From Tricholoma matsutake (taxonomy: Eukaryota; Basidiomycota; Agaricomycetes; Agaricales; Tricholomataceae), in NCBI GenBank assembly GCA_026075535.2, contig AP026546.1, forward strand, positions 6,758,001-6,822,000: a DNA stretch of 64,000 bases, in the 5' to 3' direction. Below are positions 23,215 to 33,425 of this stretch, piece by piece. The notes below the pieces were generated by a model, which saw only the letters and a program-made list of their open reading frames with translations, was not told the origin of the DNA and made no database searches. Made by a program: the position numbers and the translations under genes. Numbering within the stretch: position 1 is the stretch's first letter; every line of letters starts with the position of its first letter.

Positions 23215-23637
23215 TGTAAGGGGACTAGAGGGTGTCCCATGTGTTTCTCCTATTTTTTACGTTCGTCCTATATTTTTTCTTGCCTCGTTTGCTTCTATTC
23301 TTCATTTTCTATGATTTTTCCCTTATTTTATTACTAATTTCCCTTTCTATCACATTTGTGCATGTTGACAGTTTTATATTTAGAGACGGAGTACCCTTCC
23401 GACATCTACCCCTTGGTATTACATCATGCGGCGGCCTTGATCAGCCTATCTCTGCCTTTTCTATTTTTAGTTATTATTTGATTTTTGCAGTTTTCACATA
23501 TACTGGGCACTGGCAAAGGGATCTTTAGAGTTTTCTCTTCGGATTTCCCTTTGCTAGGTGTGCCCCCAATCCCTGTATTATGTAGCATAATTTTAACTTC
23601 GGATTTCCCTTTGCTAGAGGCTGAGGTTGCCCTTATA
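23215..23637 (+). repeat. 3' LTR of gypsy-2 (plus)
   Basis: 423 bp with the same ends as 17150-17608 but two 18-bp units shorter. It is followed by the GCTCC target duplication and then LINE RNase H text. Confidence 0.93.
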
Positions 23638-23642
23638 GCTCC

Positions 23643-24529
23643 TGCTCACTCAAGCATCCACTCCCCATCTCTCTCAAAATCCTCTCATTACCTCTGACCA
23701 CCTAAACTCCATCACCTCCCTAAACAATGCTTTCAAACTGAACTCCCAAAACCTCTTCCTTCAGTCAGCACACTCCATGTACCATTGGATCCTCAATGTT
23801 CTTCATCAACAACAGGGTGTAGGTATAGATGCTGAGGATGTTGATCACAGTGCAGGAAAAGAAGTTGTGGTTCAGGGATCTTCAAGTACATTTTCTTCTG
23901 CCTCTCCTCCTTTTTATCCAGTCTTCCTTCATGTTAAAGCTCACACTACCAGCAACACAGCTCCCTCTATCCTAAATTGCTTCATCAATCACCTTGCCTC
24001 TAATGCCTAATGCCGCCCTATTCCACCACCTGCTGCACCTCTCCTGACCTTCATGATGGACAATTTCACACCATACATGACTGATCTGGGGCTATTTGAC
24101 AGTTCCATCTTCACACTGGTTGAAGATGCCCTAACTAAACTTCAATCACCTTGTCCATCACCTTGCATTGTCTTGGACATTCTTTATGACCCCCATGCGC
24201 CACCCAAATACCTTTACACACAAGCGCGCTCTGCTTACTTGGCTGTTATCCAGCTCTACGCTTGAAGTGAGCAACTTGACTCTGCCATGCACCTTCACTT
24301 CTGGCTCCATGGTGTCCATTAGCCATGGTGCTGGTTCAGCTGTGGCATCTTTGAATCTACACATCACATATTCACTCAATGTCCTCACTTCCTCTCACTT
24401 CATGAGACTTCTATTCACAGCCTTCACCAATCAGTCACTACCTCCTTGGAGTCTTTTCGGAGTCACCTCTCACACCACCCCAGGCTTTGCACTCTCCTCA
24501 ACTCCTTGTTCACCAATAGTGATGTTTGG
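23643..24529 (+). pseudogene. LINE block 4: rest of RNase H and C-terminal region
   Basis: Resumes after gypsy-2 with LTQAS..., ITSDHLNSITSLNNAF, SMYHWILNVLHQQ, VKAHTTSNTAPSILNCFINHLASNA (the C-terminal His motif of RNase H) and MMDNFTPYMTDLGLFDSSIF. Near 24310-24380 a Cys/His-type stretch (PWCWFSCGIFESTHHIF) matches the end of many LINE proteins. Frame changes are needed around 23870 and 24260. The block ends at VWPAS, where a hAT-type MITE inserted. Confidence 0.7.
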
Positions 24530-24537
24530 CCTGCATC

Positions 24538-25258
24538 TAGTGTTTAAAGGTCTGGTTAATGCAACTGAAAAATGACCGCAACCGAACTGAACCAGACTGA
24601 ATGCAACTGGACCATTGGTTGCAGTTGCCCACATTTGGGGTCATTCCGGTTGCTGGTTGCCTCATTTTGAAAATATTTGAAAACCGTTAAAAGACCGGTT
24701 GCCATCAGTTGCAACCGGTCTTTCTGCAGTGCATAAAAGATGTGTACATTGTGGGAAAAAACCCATGAGTCAGGTCGCCATGAGGTGCAGGTTCCTTTCC
24801 CATGAGGACATACCCCATGAGTCATGTCACCATGAGGCATGGGTTGCTCATATCTGTAATAATTTGCTGAAAAGATATGAAATTATTACAGAAATGAGAA
24901 ACCCGCACCTCATGGTGACCTGACTCGTGGGTTATATCATTGTGGGAAAGGAACCCGCACCTCATGGTGACATGACTTGCAGGTTTTTTCCCATGATGTA
25001 CAAAATTATTACAGAAATGAGAAACCTGTGCCTCATGGTGACATGACTCGCAGGGTATATCATCACGGGAAAGGAACCCACCCCTCATGGTGACTAAGCC
25101 CGGTCTTAACTGGTTTTTTGGGGGCAACCGAACTGATGTGGACCGGTCCTACTCGGTTCAGTTGCAGTTGCCCCATATCTGGGTCAGTCTGGTTGCGGTT
25201 ACGGTTGCTGGTTGCCCCTCTTGGGGGTCAAAAAACCGGACCAAACCTTTAAACACTA
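24538..25258 (+). mobile_element. hAT-type MITE, 721 bp
   Basis: Terminal inverted repeats TAGTGTTTAAAGG...CCTTTAAACACTA and an 8-bp duplication CCTGCATC (24530-24537, 25259-25266) are hallmarks of hAT elements. No transposase is encoded. The subterminal parts carry many GGTTGC/CAACCGG motifs, and the centre has repeated and inverted CATGAGGTG-type blocks. Removal restores the LINE reading VWPAS. Confidence 0.92.
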
Positions 25259-25266
25259 CCTGCATC

Positions 25267-25555
25267 CGCCTCGCTCGATTACAGGGAATAGTCAACAGTT
25301 TCCTTGATGATGCAGCTCTTGCACACCTCACTACCTTACATATGTAAGCAGCTTCTTTTGCGATGGGCAAACGATTGTCATGTGATTTCCATCCGCCTCA
25401 TGGCTCGAATCTGGGGGATCGTTCATTGCTCATTCTCTCCCTACCATTCTCTTCCACCTGCTGCTGCTGCAAGAAAAATCATATATCTCCCTGTGTCCTT
25501 ATCACACATTACTACTTCTCCTAATTTTCACATTTCGATTACTCACTCAAAATAA
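25267..25555 (+). pseudogene. LINE block 5: C-terminal end
   Basis: After the MITE the text continues ASLDYRE (stop) and then, from about 25304, an open frame ...LMARIWGIVHCSFSPYHSL...ARKIIYLPVSLSHITTSPNFHISITHSK ending at 25555. It is followed at once by an A-rich run. The LINE end lies only ~200 bp upstream of the host gene start. Confidence 0.65.
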
Positions 25556-25567
25556 AAATGAAAAAAG

Positions 25568-25768
25568 AAGACATCCTTACTGACTTACTTACTTTTACTC
25601 TGGTTCATCGCTTCGGCGTGACCCCGATATTACCAGGACCACGTGAGTTACGGAGCGCACCGCTTACACATTGACAACCCGTCGAACATTCTATGACATT
25701 CCGTCCTTTCACTTATAAACCCTGTTGATTCAAGAAATCACTTCCCGTTTCCTACTTACTTGAAGAGT
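25568..25768 (+). promoter_or_regulatory. Upstream region of the FYVE-RING gene
   Basis: 201 bp between the LINE tail and the ATG. It contains an E-box palindrome CACGTG at 25640-25645 and a TATA-like CTTATAAACCC near 25711. Any promoter elements further upstream would lie in or beyond the LINE. Confidence 0.4.
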
Positions 25769-27605
25769 ATGGCTGATGGTCGAGGGCTTCCCTTACTTAA
25801 TGGCCCACCTCCGGCAGTAGAATCCTCAGATTCATGCAGAAAATGTGGCAAAGAGTTCAACGTTTTTCTTAATCGTTCTAGGAAGTGTAATCACTGTGGT
25901 ATGTGGTGAAGTGACTCGGCAAGAGGCTACATCGATTTTGGTCTTTTGGTTTGCAGGTTACTCCTATTGTCACAACTGCACGGATTACCAGGCTTTGATG
26001 CCTCGTTCCGGCCAGGATGCGGGGTATGATTCGATGAACGTGTGTGCTTACTGTATAGATTTCTTGACCAGTACGTATACAGCCACAGTCTTGGCTAGAA
26101 CTGACCTGATCAAGGAGAACAGTCACCGCAAGCGGCAGAGGACAGCTGAAGGCGATGCCATTGGGAAAGTTGAAGAAGTATGCGGATGCTTACAATATAA
26201 AGATAGATCGCGCGGTTGAGAAGGACGATGTTATAGATGGTATCGTGGCTGCAAGAGTGGGTGTCTTTGAGCGAGTTTCTGGATCGACGGACAGCTTACT
26301 TTCTGGATGATAGAACCCGAATGGCTGTCTCTCACGCGAGAATGAGGTATGCATATGCTACCCCCACTAGGCAATCTCTTATTCTAGTCCCTAGAACTTC
26401 TACAGACAATACTCTGTACCGAGCAGAACAAGTCCAAATCGTCGTGGATTCTTCTCTCGTTCAAATCAGACCTCAAACAATCCCCCACCGCCACCACCCC
26501 AACGGCCCACTCAACGTCCGTCAAACAATTTCGCTCGCCCTGATCTACAGCCCGACGCTCCTCACCAACAGTATCAAGGCTTTCCCGCTTCACAACAATA
26601 TCAACGGCCACAGCAATACAATACGCCGCCGCCAGTCCCACCCCGTCCTGATTACTACTATCATCAGTCACCACCGTCCATACCTGAAAACCGTCCAGAC
26701 TTGCCTTATCATCCATCGCCGCCACAACCTCTTCCTCCCCAACCTCCTCGTGTGTCCCCGTCTACATACCCATCATACCCTCCCACCCCTCCACAGGCCT
26801 CTCGTCCAACGTCCACACATTCCTATCAACGTCCTTCCGCCCCTTACTCCAATAACGTTCATCAGCCTACCCCCAATGCATCCCCACCTCATCGCCGTGC
26901 CACCTCCGCAGGTCCACCTCCCTCTGCGCCACCTCCATCTCTTGATGAGCTTCTCAACATGACTTCGGAAGCTATCGGATCGCTATCGATTTCTGCCCTT
27001 AAAGCCATCCTGTTTATAAATCACGTCAACGCCAGTATGATACTAGAGAAAAGCGACCTGGTGTCGAAAGTGAAGATTCTGGCGGCGGATGAACGGAGAG
27101 AGAGGGAGCGACAGCGGGTGCTGGAAGAGCAGGAAGAGGCGGAGCGGCTGGAGCGGCAGAGAGTTCTTATGGAGCAAGTTCGAGCACAGCGGGAGAGGGA
27201 AGCAGGGGCTCATGATCGTGAGCATGCGGAAGGCGAACAGCGGGAAGAGGGTGAGGACGTCGGGACTAGTGAAGATGCGCACGTGGACGCCGAGGTGTTC
27301 ACTAGTGAAGCAACGAAGGGCACCACGCCACCACCCACGAAACCAAGAGGAAGCGCTGCAGATTTAGAACGTACTGGTTTATGTGTGATATGTCAGGATG
27401 AGGAGGCTAATATTGCTATTGTTGATTGCGGGTACGTCCTGTTTTATGGCGATCTTGGGAATATGGTGACTAATGAACCGTGTGAAGACATCTTGCTATG
27501 TGCAGAGGCTGTTCGGAGTTAATCATGGGAACTTCGAGGGAATGTCCCTTGTGTCGTACAAGGATTGTCACAGAGGCTCGGCTATTACGAATCTATAGGA
27601 CATAA
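25769..27605 (+). CDS. FYVE-like / SAP-like / RING finger protein (probable E3 ubiquitin ligase), 6 exons, 521 aa
   Basis: Exons inferred by me: 25769-25898, 25957-26070, 26123-26256, 26314-26346, 26395-27431, 27488-27605. Introns are 48-58 bp with GT..AG and phases that sum to 522 codons with no stop. The N-terminus has eight cysteines (residues 23, 26, 40, 43, 48, 51, 73, 76) in a FYVE-like arrangement, but the usual RHHCR basic patch is degenerate (RKCNHCG), so lipid binding is doubtful. A SAP-like helix pair follows (PLGKLKKYADAYNIK...AVEKDDVIDGIVAAR), then a long Pro/Gln-rich region, a second SAP-like stretch (SLSISALKAILFINHV) and a charged coiled coil. A C-terminal C3HC4 RING (CVICQDEEANIAIVDCGH...CPLC) completes it. 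The order matches the RNF34/RFFL family of ubiquitin ligases. It is the only intact host gene inside the repeat-rich part. Confidence 0.85.
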
Positions 27606-28424
27606 CTTTTCGGACTTCCTATCATGCGTACTCACCATCTGTTATCATGTCTTTTCTTCTTCTAGTTCCTCGAACTGTATAACCAATAATTTACCGGGCG
27701 TTCGGTGTGCTGTGTGATTTCAAGCCTCGCGTCGTTCAACGTGCGCGTCTTTGGAAACTAATAAAAAATTGTGCGTGGTGGCTTCTTCTGGAGTGGCAGC
27801 TACTACATAGCATATAGGTACTACTATGGAGTCCAAACTCAAAGAACAATGCTATGGCACTATGTTGGTACCTCCTACGTAGTTCTTGGCAAACTTTTTG
27901 TATTGTTTTGTATTAGAGCATATTTGCAGCTGGGTTCAAATTTTTGATTGACCACATTTGGTCGCTCGGACTTGCCCGAGAAACCGCTCTCCTCCTGCAA
28001 CATATTTTTGGTGGACAATTTGTACACAATAAGTACTTGTGAATTGCTCAAACATTGTATAAGAGCTAACAATAATATGCGGTGGGGGAACTTGTAGGCG
28101 GCACGCAACTTGTGTTGATTTCGTGCTCTTACTCGTTTTGGTGTGTGTGAATTTCTGGAGTGGCTGTACAACTTTTTTGATCAGTTTTGGTGGTTGCAAA
28201 TACACTATTAGCCACAGCAATTGCCGGGCATACAATAACTTTCATCTCCCTTAGATGTAGCTCTGTCTCTATTGCTATGTTGTGTTGCATGTGAGTAGTA
28301 CAGTAATAACATGATCTCTATGCCTTTTCAAAAAAGCATTTTGGCTGCTGTGAGCCGAGCAAACTGAGGTAATGTTATTGAGCAGCAGTAGCACTGCCAC
28401 AAGCTATCTGCCAAGTTATTATTA
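27606..28424. other. 3' flank of the FYVE-RING gene; no gene seen
   Basis: About 820 bp. The first ~150 bp are the likely 3' UTR. The rest has only short frames without recognisable motifs, and I see no repeat ends or RNA gene. Confidence 0.5.
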
Positions 28425-29248
28425 AGGTCCGTTCGGCCACAATTTTGATCTGAAATTTGGAAATTTGATGGCAAACTCGGTGGCCGGTCCGAGTAAGTTG
28501 GCTGTCGCGTGATGTTGATGAATTTTCGCACACATCAGCCATGAATTTTCTGCGAGCCATATCTCAACAACCAGGCCACATTTTTACATGATCCTGTAGT
28601 CGACTTTACAGTAGTAACTGAGCTCTGGAATATTCTACAATTTACTTATTTTTTGGTGGAGTTTTGAAAGAGTTGGTTTGAGTCCAGCCAAAAATGTGTT
28701 TGCAAGCAATATCCTGAGAATAAATGGTCATGAAGATAATCTGAGTGGTGGAGATTGTTAAGGGTAGAATATATAAGAGTGAATGCAAAAATGTGAGATT
28801 ATAGGCTGTGGCCATTGCCAAGGAAGTGATAGGTATGTATTGGCATCATCATTGAGTAACTGACCACAATTGTTTATAACTTCGAATTTTTGCATGGGGT
28901 AACATTTAATACACTATATATTCTACCCTTAACAATCTCCACCACTCAGATTGTTTTCATGACCATTTATTCTCAGGATATTGCTTGCACACACATTTTT
29001 GGCTGGACTCAAACCAACTCTTTCCAGTAACTTGTAGGATATTCCAGAGCTCAGTTACTAGTGTAAAGTCGACTACAAGATCATGTAAAAATGTGGCCTG
29101 GTTGTTGAGATATGGCTCACAGAAAATTCATGGCTGATGTGTGCGAAAATTTATCAACATCATGCAACAGCCAACTTACTTGGACCGGCTACCAAGTTTG
29201 CCATCAAATTTCCAAATTTCAGATCAAAATTGTGGCCGAACGGACCCT
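28425..29248. mobile_element. Foldback element with ~350-bp terminal inverted repeats
   Basis: AGGTCCGTTCGGCCACAATT at 28425 is repeated inverted at the right end (...GGCCGAACGGACCCT). Similarity continues inwards on both sides through the stretch around GAGATTGTTAAGGGTAGAATA, leaving a centre of ~100 bp. The short protein frame at 29112-29312 and its inverted twin at 28375-28560 are the two arms read as ORFs. Flanks TTA (left) and TAA (right) would fit a TWA target as in PIF/Harbinger elements, but they are not identical. No transposase. Confidence 0.8.
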
Positions 29249-29860
29249 AATGTTAAACTTATTGCTCCATACTCTTGATTCACAGTTCTATCCTCCAAAA
29301 AACTGTATGTAATTCATTTCCAATGTCTTTATTTCAATATCCCCTGCTGTGATCCAAAGATGACATCAAACTGTGCTCAAAGTCATGTCTTGTTCTGGTA
29401 CCCCTCAATGATTTGCACACAATTGTGTTTTACTATGAAAAGTGCTGGAAAGGGGGCCACAGCTACCAGGAAGGTCCCAACTAAGCTGTGGTATAGTATA
29501 CCCTGCATAGTAATTAAATGTACTACAGAATTCTAGGCAATTGCTAGCTTCTACAAGCATGAATCCCAACCATACAGTTCTGAGAAGGCTAGGCTTAGAC
29601 TATGCCTGTACCATACATTGCAATATGCATATATTTCTAAGAGGAATTGATCCACTTGTTCAGCAAAAGTACTTGTTACTGGCTTATTATCCATTTCAGG
29701 GGCACAAAAAAGTCATAATTCATTGGTGGCCAATTGTGAAGAATTCCCCAACCTAAATCATGTGTTTCTAACAATACAACTCATGAGGAAAAGGATCCAT
29801 CAATTCTTTCTGATAGTTCTTTTGCTGCTATTTGCCTTTGATTTGCCTCAAGTAGAGTGA
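29249..29860. other. No gene seen
   Basis: AT-rich sequence with only short frames. It may include the far end of the copia LTR remnant to its right, but I cannot place a border. Confidence 0.4.
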
Positions 29861-30316
29861 TCGGAAAACCCTATTGCAGACCTCAAATTTGTAACAAATG
29901 TAGAACTAAGCTAATAATCTAATAATATAACTCAGTGTTTGCACATGAGAGCAGTAGCCAAATGACTGGAGTATATTCACCTAATAATATAACTATGAGT
30001 ACAATGGTGAGTACAAGAAGGTAAACATAGTAAGTAAAGATCTCACCTCAGTGTTTGCACATGAGAGCGGTAGCCAAATGACTGAGGGGGATGAGTCCAC
30101 ATAAACAGTAGCAAACAGTAAAGTAAACTAGCTACTTTGAGAGAACAAAAGAAAAGGCTCTCAATGTGAGCTATAGCAATGTAGTAATATGAAAGGAATT
30201 ACTAGTAGTAATAGAAACATACAGTGGAGTCGGCATAGTGGTGCATAGCTGCACATGAGATCCAGAAATGTAACAAAAATGCAGACAGGCAGGGTTACTC
30301 ATTTGGGCAAGTCACA
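29861..30316 (-). repeat. Probable 3' LTR remnant of a copia element (minus)
   Basis: Reading leftwards from 30316, TGTGACTTGCC follows a purine tract (GAGGGGGATGAAG), as an LTR start should. A 38-bp stretch beginning CTCAGTGTTTGCACATGAGA occurs twice (about 29932-29969 and 30047-30086). The left border is a guess. Confidence 0.45.
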
Positions 30317-30327
30317 CTTCATCCCCC

Positions 30328-30455
30328 TCAAGCTGTCAATAGCCTGAGCTTGGAAGCAAAATGTTTGACTTTTGCAGATGGAAGAGCCTTTGTCAGCATG
30401 TCTGTGATCATGTTGTTGGTAGGACAATAAATGAGCCAAATAGAAAGTTGTCCTG
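30328..30455 (-). pseudogene. Ty1/copia RNase H C-terminus remnant
   Basis: Reading leftwards: LIYCPTNNMITDMLTKALPSAKVKHFASKLRL, then LTA and TGA. This is the characteristic end of copia RNase H, and a purine tract follows. It is fused directly to gypsy-3 integrase text at about 30455, with no repeat between the two. Confidence 0.8.
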
Positions 30456-33425
30456 CTGATAGTTGCAGAAGATCCAGAGGTACTGCTCCAAGGTCTGATT
30501 TAGTCATTCTGTCTGACCATCACCTTGTGGGTGATAACCAGAAGTGAAGTGGATCCGCATGTCAAGTGCTTTTCCGAGGGAGCAGAAGAAATGGGAGACA
30601 AACTCAGATCCCCGGTTGCAAGTGACATGCAATGGAATGCCATGCTTGGAGAAGATGTGGAGGACAAACAGGTTGGCTAGTTCTTGGGCTGTGATTTTGT
30701 TGACAGTTGGGATGAAGATGCCTTGTTTGATGAGACAGTCAACAATGACCAGGATAGCGGTGTGACCATCAGAGTCAGGTAGTTGCTCAATGAAATCCAT
30801 GGAGATGGAGTTGCAAGGTCATTCTGGAACCGGAAGTTGCTTTAAAAACCCGTAGGGCTTGTGTCAAGGTGATTTGGATCTTTTGCAAGTGGTACAGGAT
30901 TTGCAGAATTCCTGCACAAAGGTGCAGAAGTTTGGCCAGACATATTCCCAGCGGACAAGCTGCTGGGTTTTGTTTTGTCCAAAGTGGCCAGAGAGGATGT
31001 GATTGTGTTTGTACTGAAGGACCTTGAGGCGAAGATCCATGACATCTGGAACATAAATCCAGTCAAAGTGGCAGAGGAGACCTGCCTCATCTATGGTCCA
31101 GTTGGGCTTGACAGGAGTCGGAAGATGTGTGGATGATAAGGGGTCAAGGGGTAGGGAGGTGCAGATGTCGCTGTGAAGTTTCTCAACATCCATGATTACT
31201 GCTTGTCGAAGGATGGGTGTGGTGAAATAGGTGGCGCGGAGGGAAGAGGTGAGCTGTTCCTATGTGAATACAGGTCAGAAGTTGGTTGGGTTTACAGAGG
31301 TGAAGTCACTATTTCCCCCTTTGCGGTAGACATCCCAACGTCTAGTGAGTGGGTCTGGCTTGGCCCCTAGTTTTCTGGGGTGGAAGTGGATGACAAGATT
31401 GAACTGGGAAAGGTACTCAGACCAATGGGCCTGGCGGTGGGTGAGCAACTTGGTAGTGCTGAAGTACTCAAGATTTTTGTGGTCAGTGACCACATCAACC
31501 GGGTTTGCAGAACCCTCAAAGTACTGCCGCCAGTGTTTGAAGGCTTCAAAGATGGCCAAGAGTTCCTTGTCATGAGTGTCGTAATTTAGTTCAGCAGGAT
31601 TAAAGGAGCGGGAGTGAAAAGCGACCGGATGGATTTCTCCATCTGCAGTGTAAACCGAAAGGATAGCTGCTAAGGCATAGTCGGAAGCATCAGTTTCGAG
31701 TACCATCTGTGAGTCATGTACCCATTGAGTTAAGACGGGTGCATGAGTGAATTCTTGTTTGAGCCTTTCAAAGGCATCACAGCATTTCTTGTTGAAGTCC
31801 CAAGGGGCAGATTTCCGCGTCAGGCGGGTGAGTGGGATGACAATGTCTGAATAGCCGTTAATGAAGCAGCGGTAAAAGTTGCAAAAGCCTAAGAAGGATT
31901 GAATATCCTTAACTTTCCTAGGCTCAGGCCAGTCAAGCATGGTTTTGACTTTATCTTTGGACATCTGCAGTCCATCCAGTGAAAGGATGAAACCTAAATA
32001 TTTGATGGTGTCTTTGTGGAACTCACATTTCTGTGGAGAGGCATAAAGTCCATTCTTCCAGAGACGGCGGAGGACTTCTTTGATGTGAGCCCTGTGCTGG
32101 GACTTGTCATCAGAATAGATTAGGATGTCATCGAGGTATACGATGACACAAACATCCAGCATGTCACTGAAGATGTCATTCATAAAACACTGGAATGCTG
32201 CAGGTGCATTAGTGAGTCCAAAGGGAACCACCAACCACTCGAAAGATCCATAGCAGGTGCAGAAAGTAGTTTTCCATTTGTCACCATCTGCAATGTGGAC
32301 TAAGTGGTAAGCATGCCACAAGTCTATCTTGGTGAACAAGCGGGCTTTTCAGGGAGAGTCGAGGAGGTCGGAAATGAGAGGAAGGGGATAGTGGTCTTTC
32401 TTCATAAGACGATTGAGTCCTTGGTAGTCGACACAAAGTCGGAGACTACTGTGCTTCTTCTTGACGAAGAGAATCAGAGCGCCATGCGGAGACTTAGATG
32501 GGCGAATGAAACCTGAGCAGACATTTTTGTCAATAAAGACTTGTAAGGCTTCTAATTCAGAGGGGGAGAGAGAATACATGTGGCCTGGAGGTGGAGGAGT
32601 ATTGTCTTCTGTCTCTATCTTGAGGTCGTAAGACCAATGCGGAGGAAGGGTATCCGCTTTAGTCTTATTAAAGACATCAGCAAATTCGTGATACTTGGGC
32701 GGAATATTGGAGAGGTCAGAGGAGTTAGCAGAATGGGTGGAGCAGGCGGATAACCCTTCTGGAGTGAAGGTCATCTGAAAAGCTATTGCCCCAGGAAGTT
32801 TGCTAGCATGCACATAAGTGGCAGTGTTGATGAAGGAGATGTTGGGAGGTGTAAACTTAGGAGGAATGGGGGGTTCAGAAAGTGCAGAAGAGTCAAGGAT
32901 TTCTACCGGAAGATTTGGGGACAAAGGTGACGTCAGGGGTGCTGGACCTCTATGATCTGCAGAGCGGAAAGCAAGTTGGCTTGAAGACCAGTCAATCAAC
33001 GGATTGTATTGCTTCAGCCAGTTATGACTGAGTACGGCGGAACAGGAAGAGTCAAGTGAGGTTACATAAAATGACAAATTGAATACTTCACCGGCAGGGA
33101 AGGTGACCAGAAGTTTGACAATCTGAGTTATGGTGGAGTTGCAAGTTCCATCAAAAAGTCGTAAACCGATCGGGTTAATGGATTCCGTGCTGAGTTGGTT
33201 ATTCAACACAAAAGAGGAGTCAAGAAAGCAGTGGGAGGAGCCAGAGTCGATAAGGGTTTGGAAAGGGGCAGATGAGTTGGGAAAGGTTAAAAGAATGGTT
33301 AGGGAGTCAGGGTTGGAAAGAGCAGACGCGTTGAGACGAACGTAGGCAGCCAAGTGGGTAAGGTCAATGCAACCCCCAGCCCCAATGGCTGTATCCTGAG
33401 GGTTGCGGACTATTTTTCCTAGTCC
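30456..33425 (-). pseudogene. pol: gypsy-3 pol (PR-RT-RH-partial integrase), minus strand
   Basis: One frame read leftwards: protease LIDSGSSHCFLDSSF (near 33245), RT (LCVDYQGLNRLMKKDHYPLPLI; catalytic VYLDDILIYSDD near 32130), RNase H (ETDASDYALAAIL near 31690; DKELLAIFEAFKHW), integrase finger (HNHILSGHFGQNKT...CKSCTTCKR), and core VDCLIKQGIFIPT and HVTCNRGSEFVSHFF. The second catalytic Asp is Asn (CNRG for SDRG), so integrase is dead. Interrupting stops near 32348, 31275, 30864, 30800-30815 and 30504 are TGA where arginine is expected; one TAG lies near 31258. It breaks off at about 30455 before the integrase C-terminus. It resembles Tf1/sushi-type gypsy elements more than gypsy-1 or -2. 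Confidence 0.9.

Larger units (their letters stand above)
17150..23637 (+). mobile_element. gypsy-2: chromodomain gypsy element with an inverted inner copy
   Basis: Plus-strand LTRs lie at 17150-17608 and 23215-23637, with target duplication GCTCC (17145-17149, 23638-23642), so the outer element is one insertion into the LINE RNase H. Inside are a short plus-strand leader and gag start (17609-17760), then a minus-strand copy of the same family (LTR 22496-22071, gag 21940-20786, pro-pol 20789-17761), then a plus-strand integrase tail and chromodomain (22497-23203). The simplest history is a second copy inserting head-on into the integrase of the first, followed by one deletion spanning the plus gag-pol and the 3' half of the minus copy. 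All three LTRs end in TA, not CA. Confidence 0.85.
12708..25567 (+). mobile_element. LINE (non-LTR retrotransposon) with endonuclease, RT and RNase H, interrupted four times
   Basis: One coding text can be followed on the plus strand through five blocks: 12708-13668, 14047-14792, 15483-17149, 23643-24529 and 25267-25555. Between them lie a MITE, a solo LTR, a rearranged gypsy element and a hAT-type MITE, each flanked by its own target duplication. The protein order is apurinic-type endonuclease C-terminus, linker, RT, RNase H, then a C-terminal Cys/His-type region. An A-rich run (AAAATAAAAATGAAAAAAG) at 25549-25567 follows the stop and probably marks the 3' tail. The 5' end is not present. 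The family resembles long RT proteins common in Agaricomycetes. Confidence 0.85.

Noticed and set aside
17150..23637. Self-integration of a single gypsy-2 cDNA
   Set aside because: It would not readily leave two outer LTRs with a GCTCC duplication plus a third inner LTR; nested insertion plus deletion is simpler.
26237..26962. 241-codon plus-strand frame
   Set aside because: It is the wrong frame of the Pro/Gln-rich exon of the FYVE-RING gene; splicing gives a consistent 521-aa protein in another frame.
28375..29312. Two short proteins sharing ADVCEN and CHQISKFQIKIVAERTL
   Set aside because: They are the two arms of the foldback element read as ORFs, not genes.
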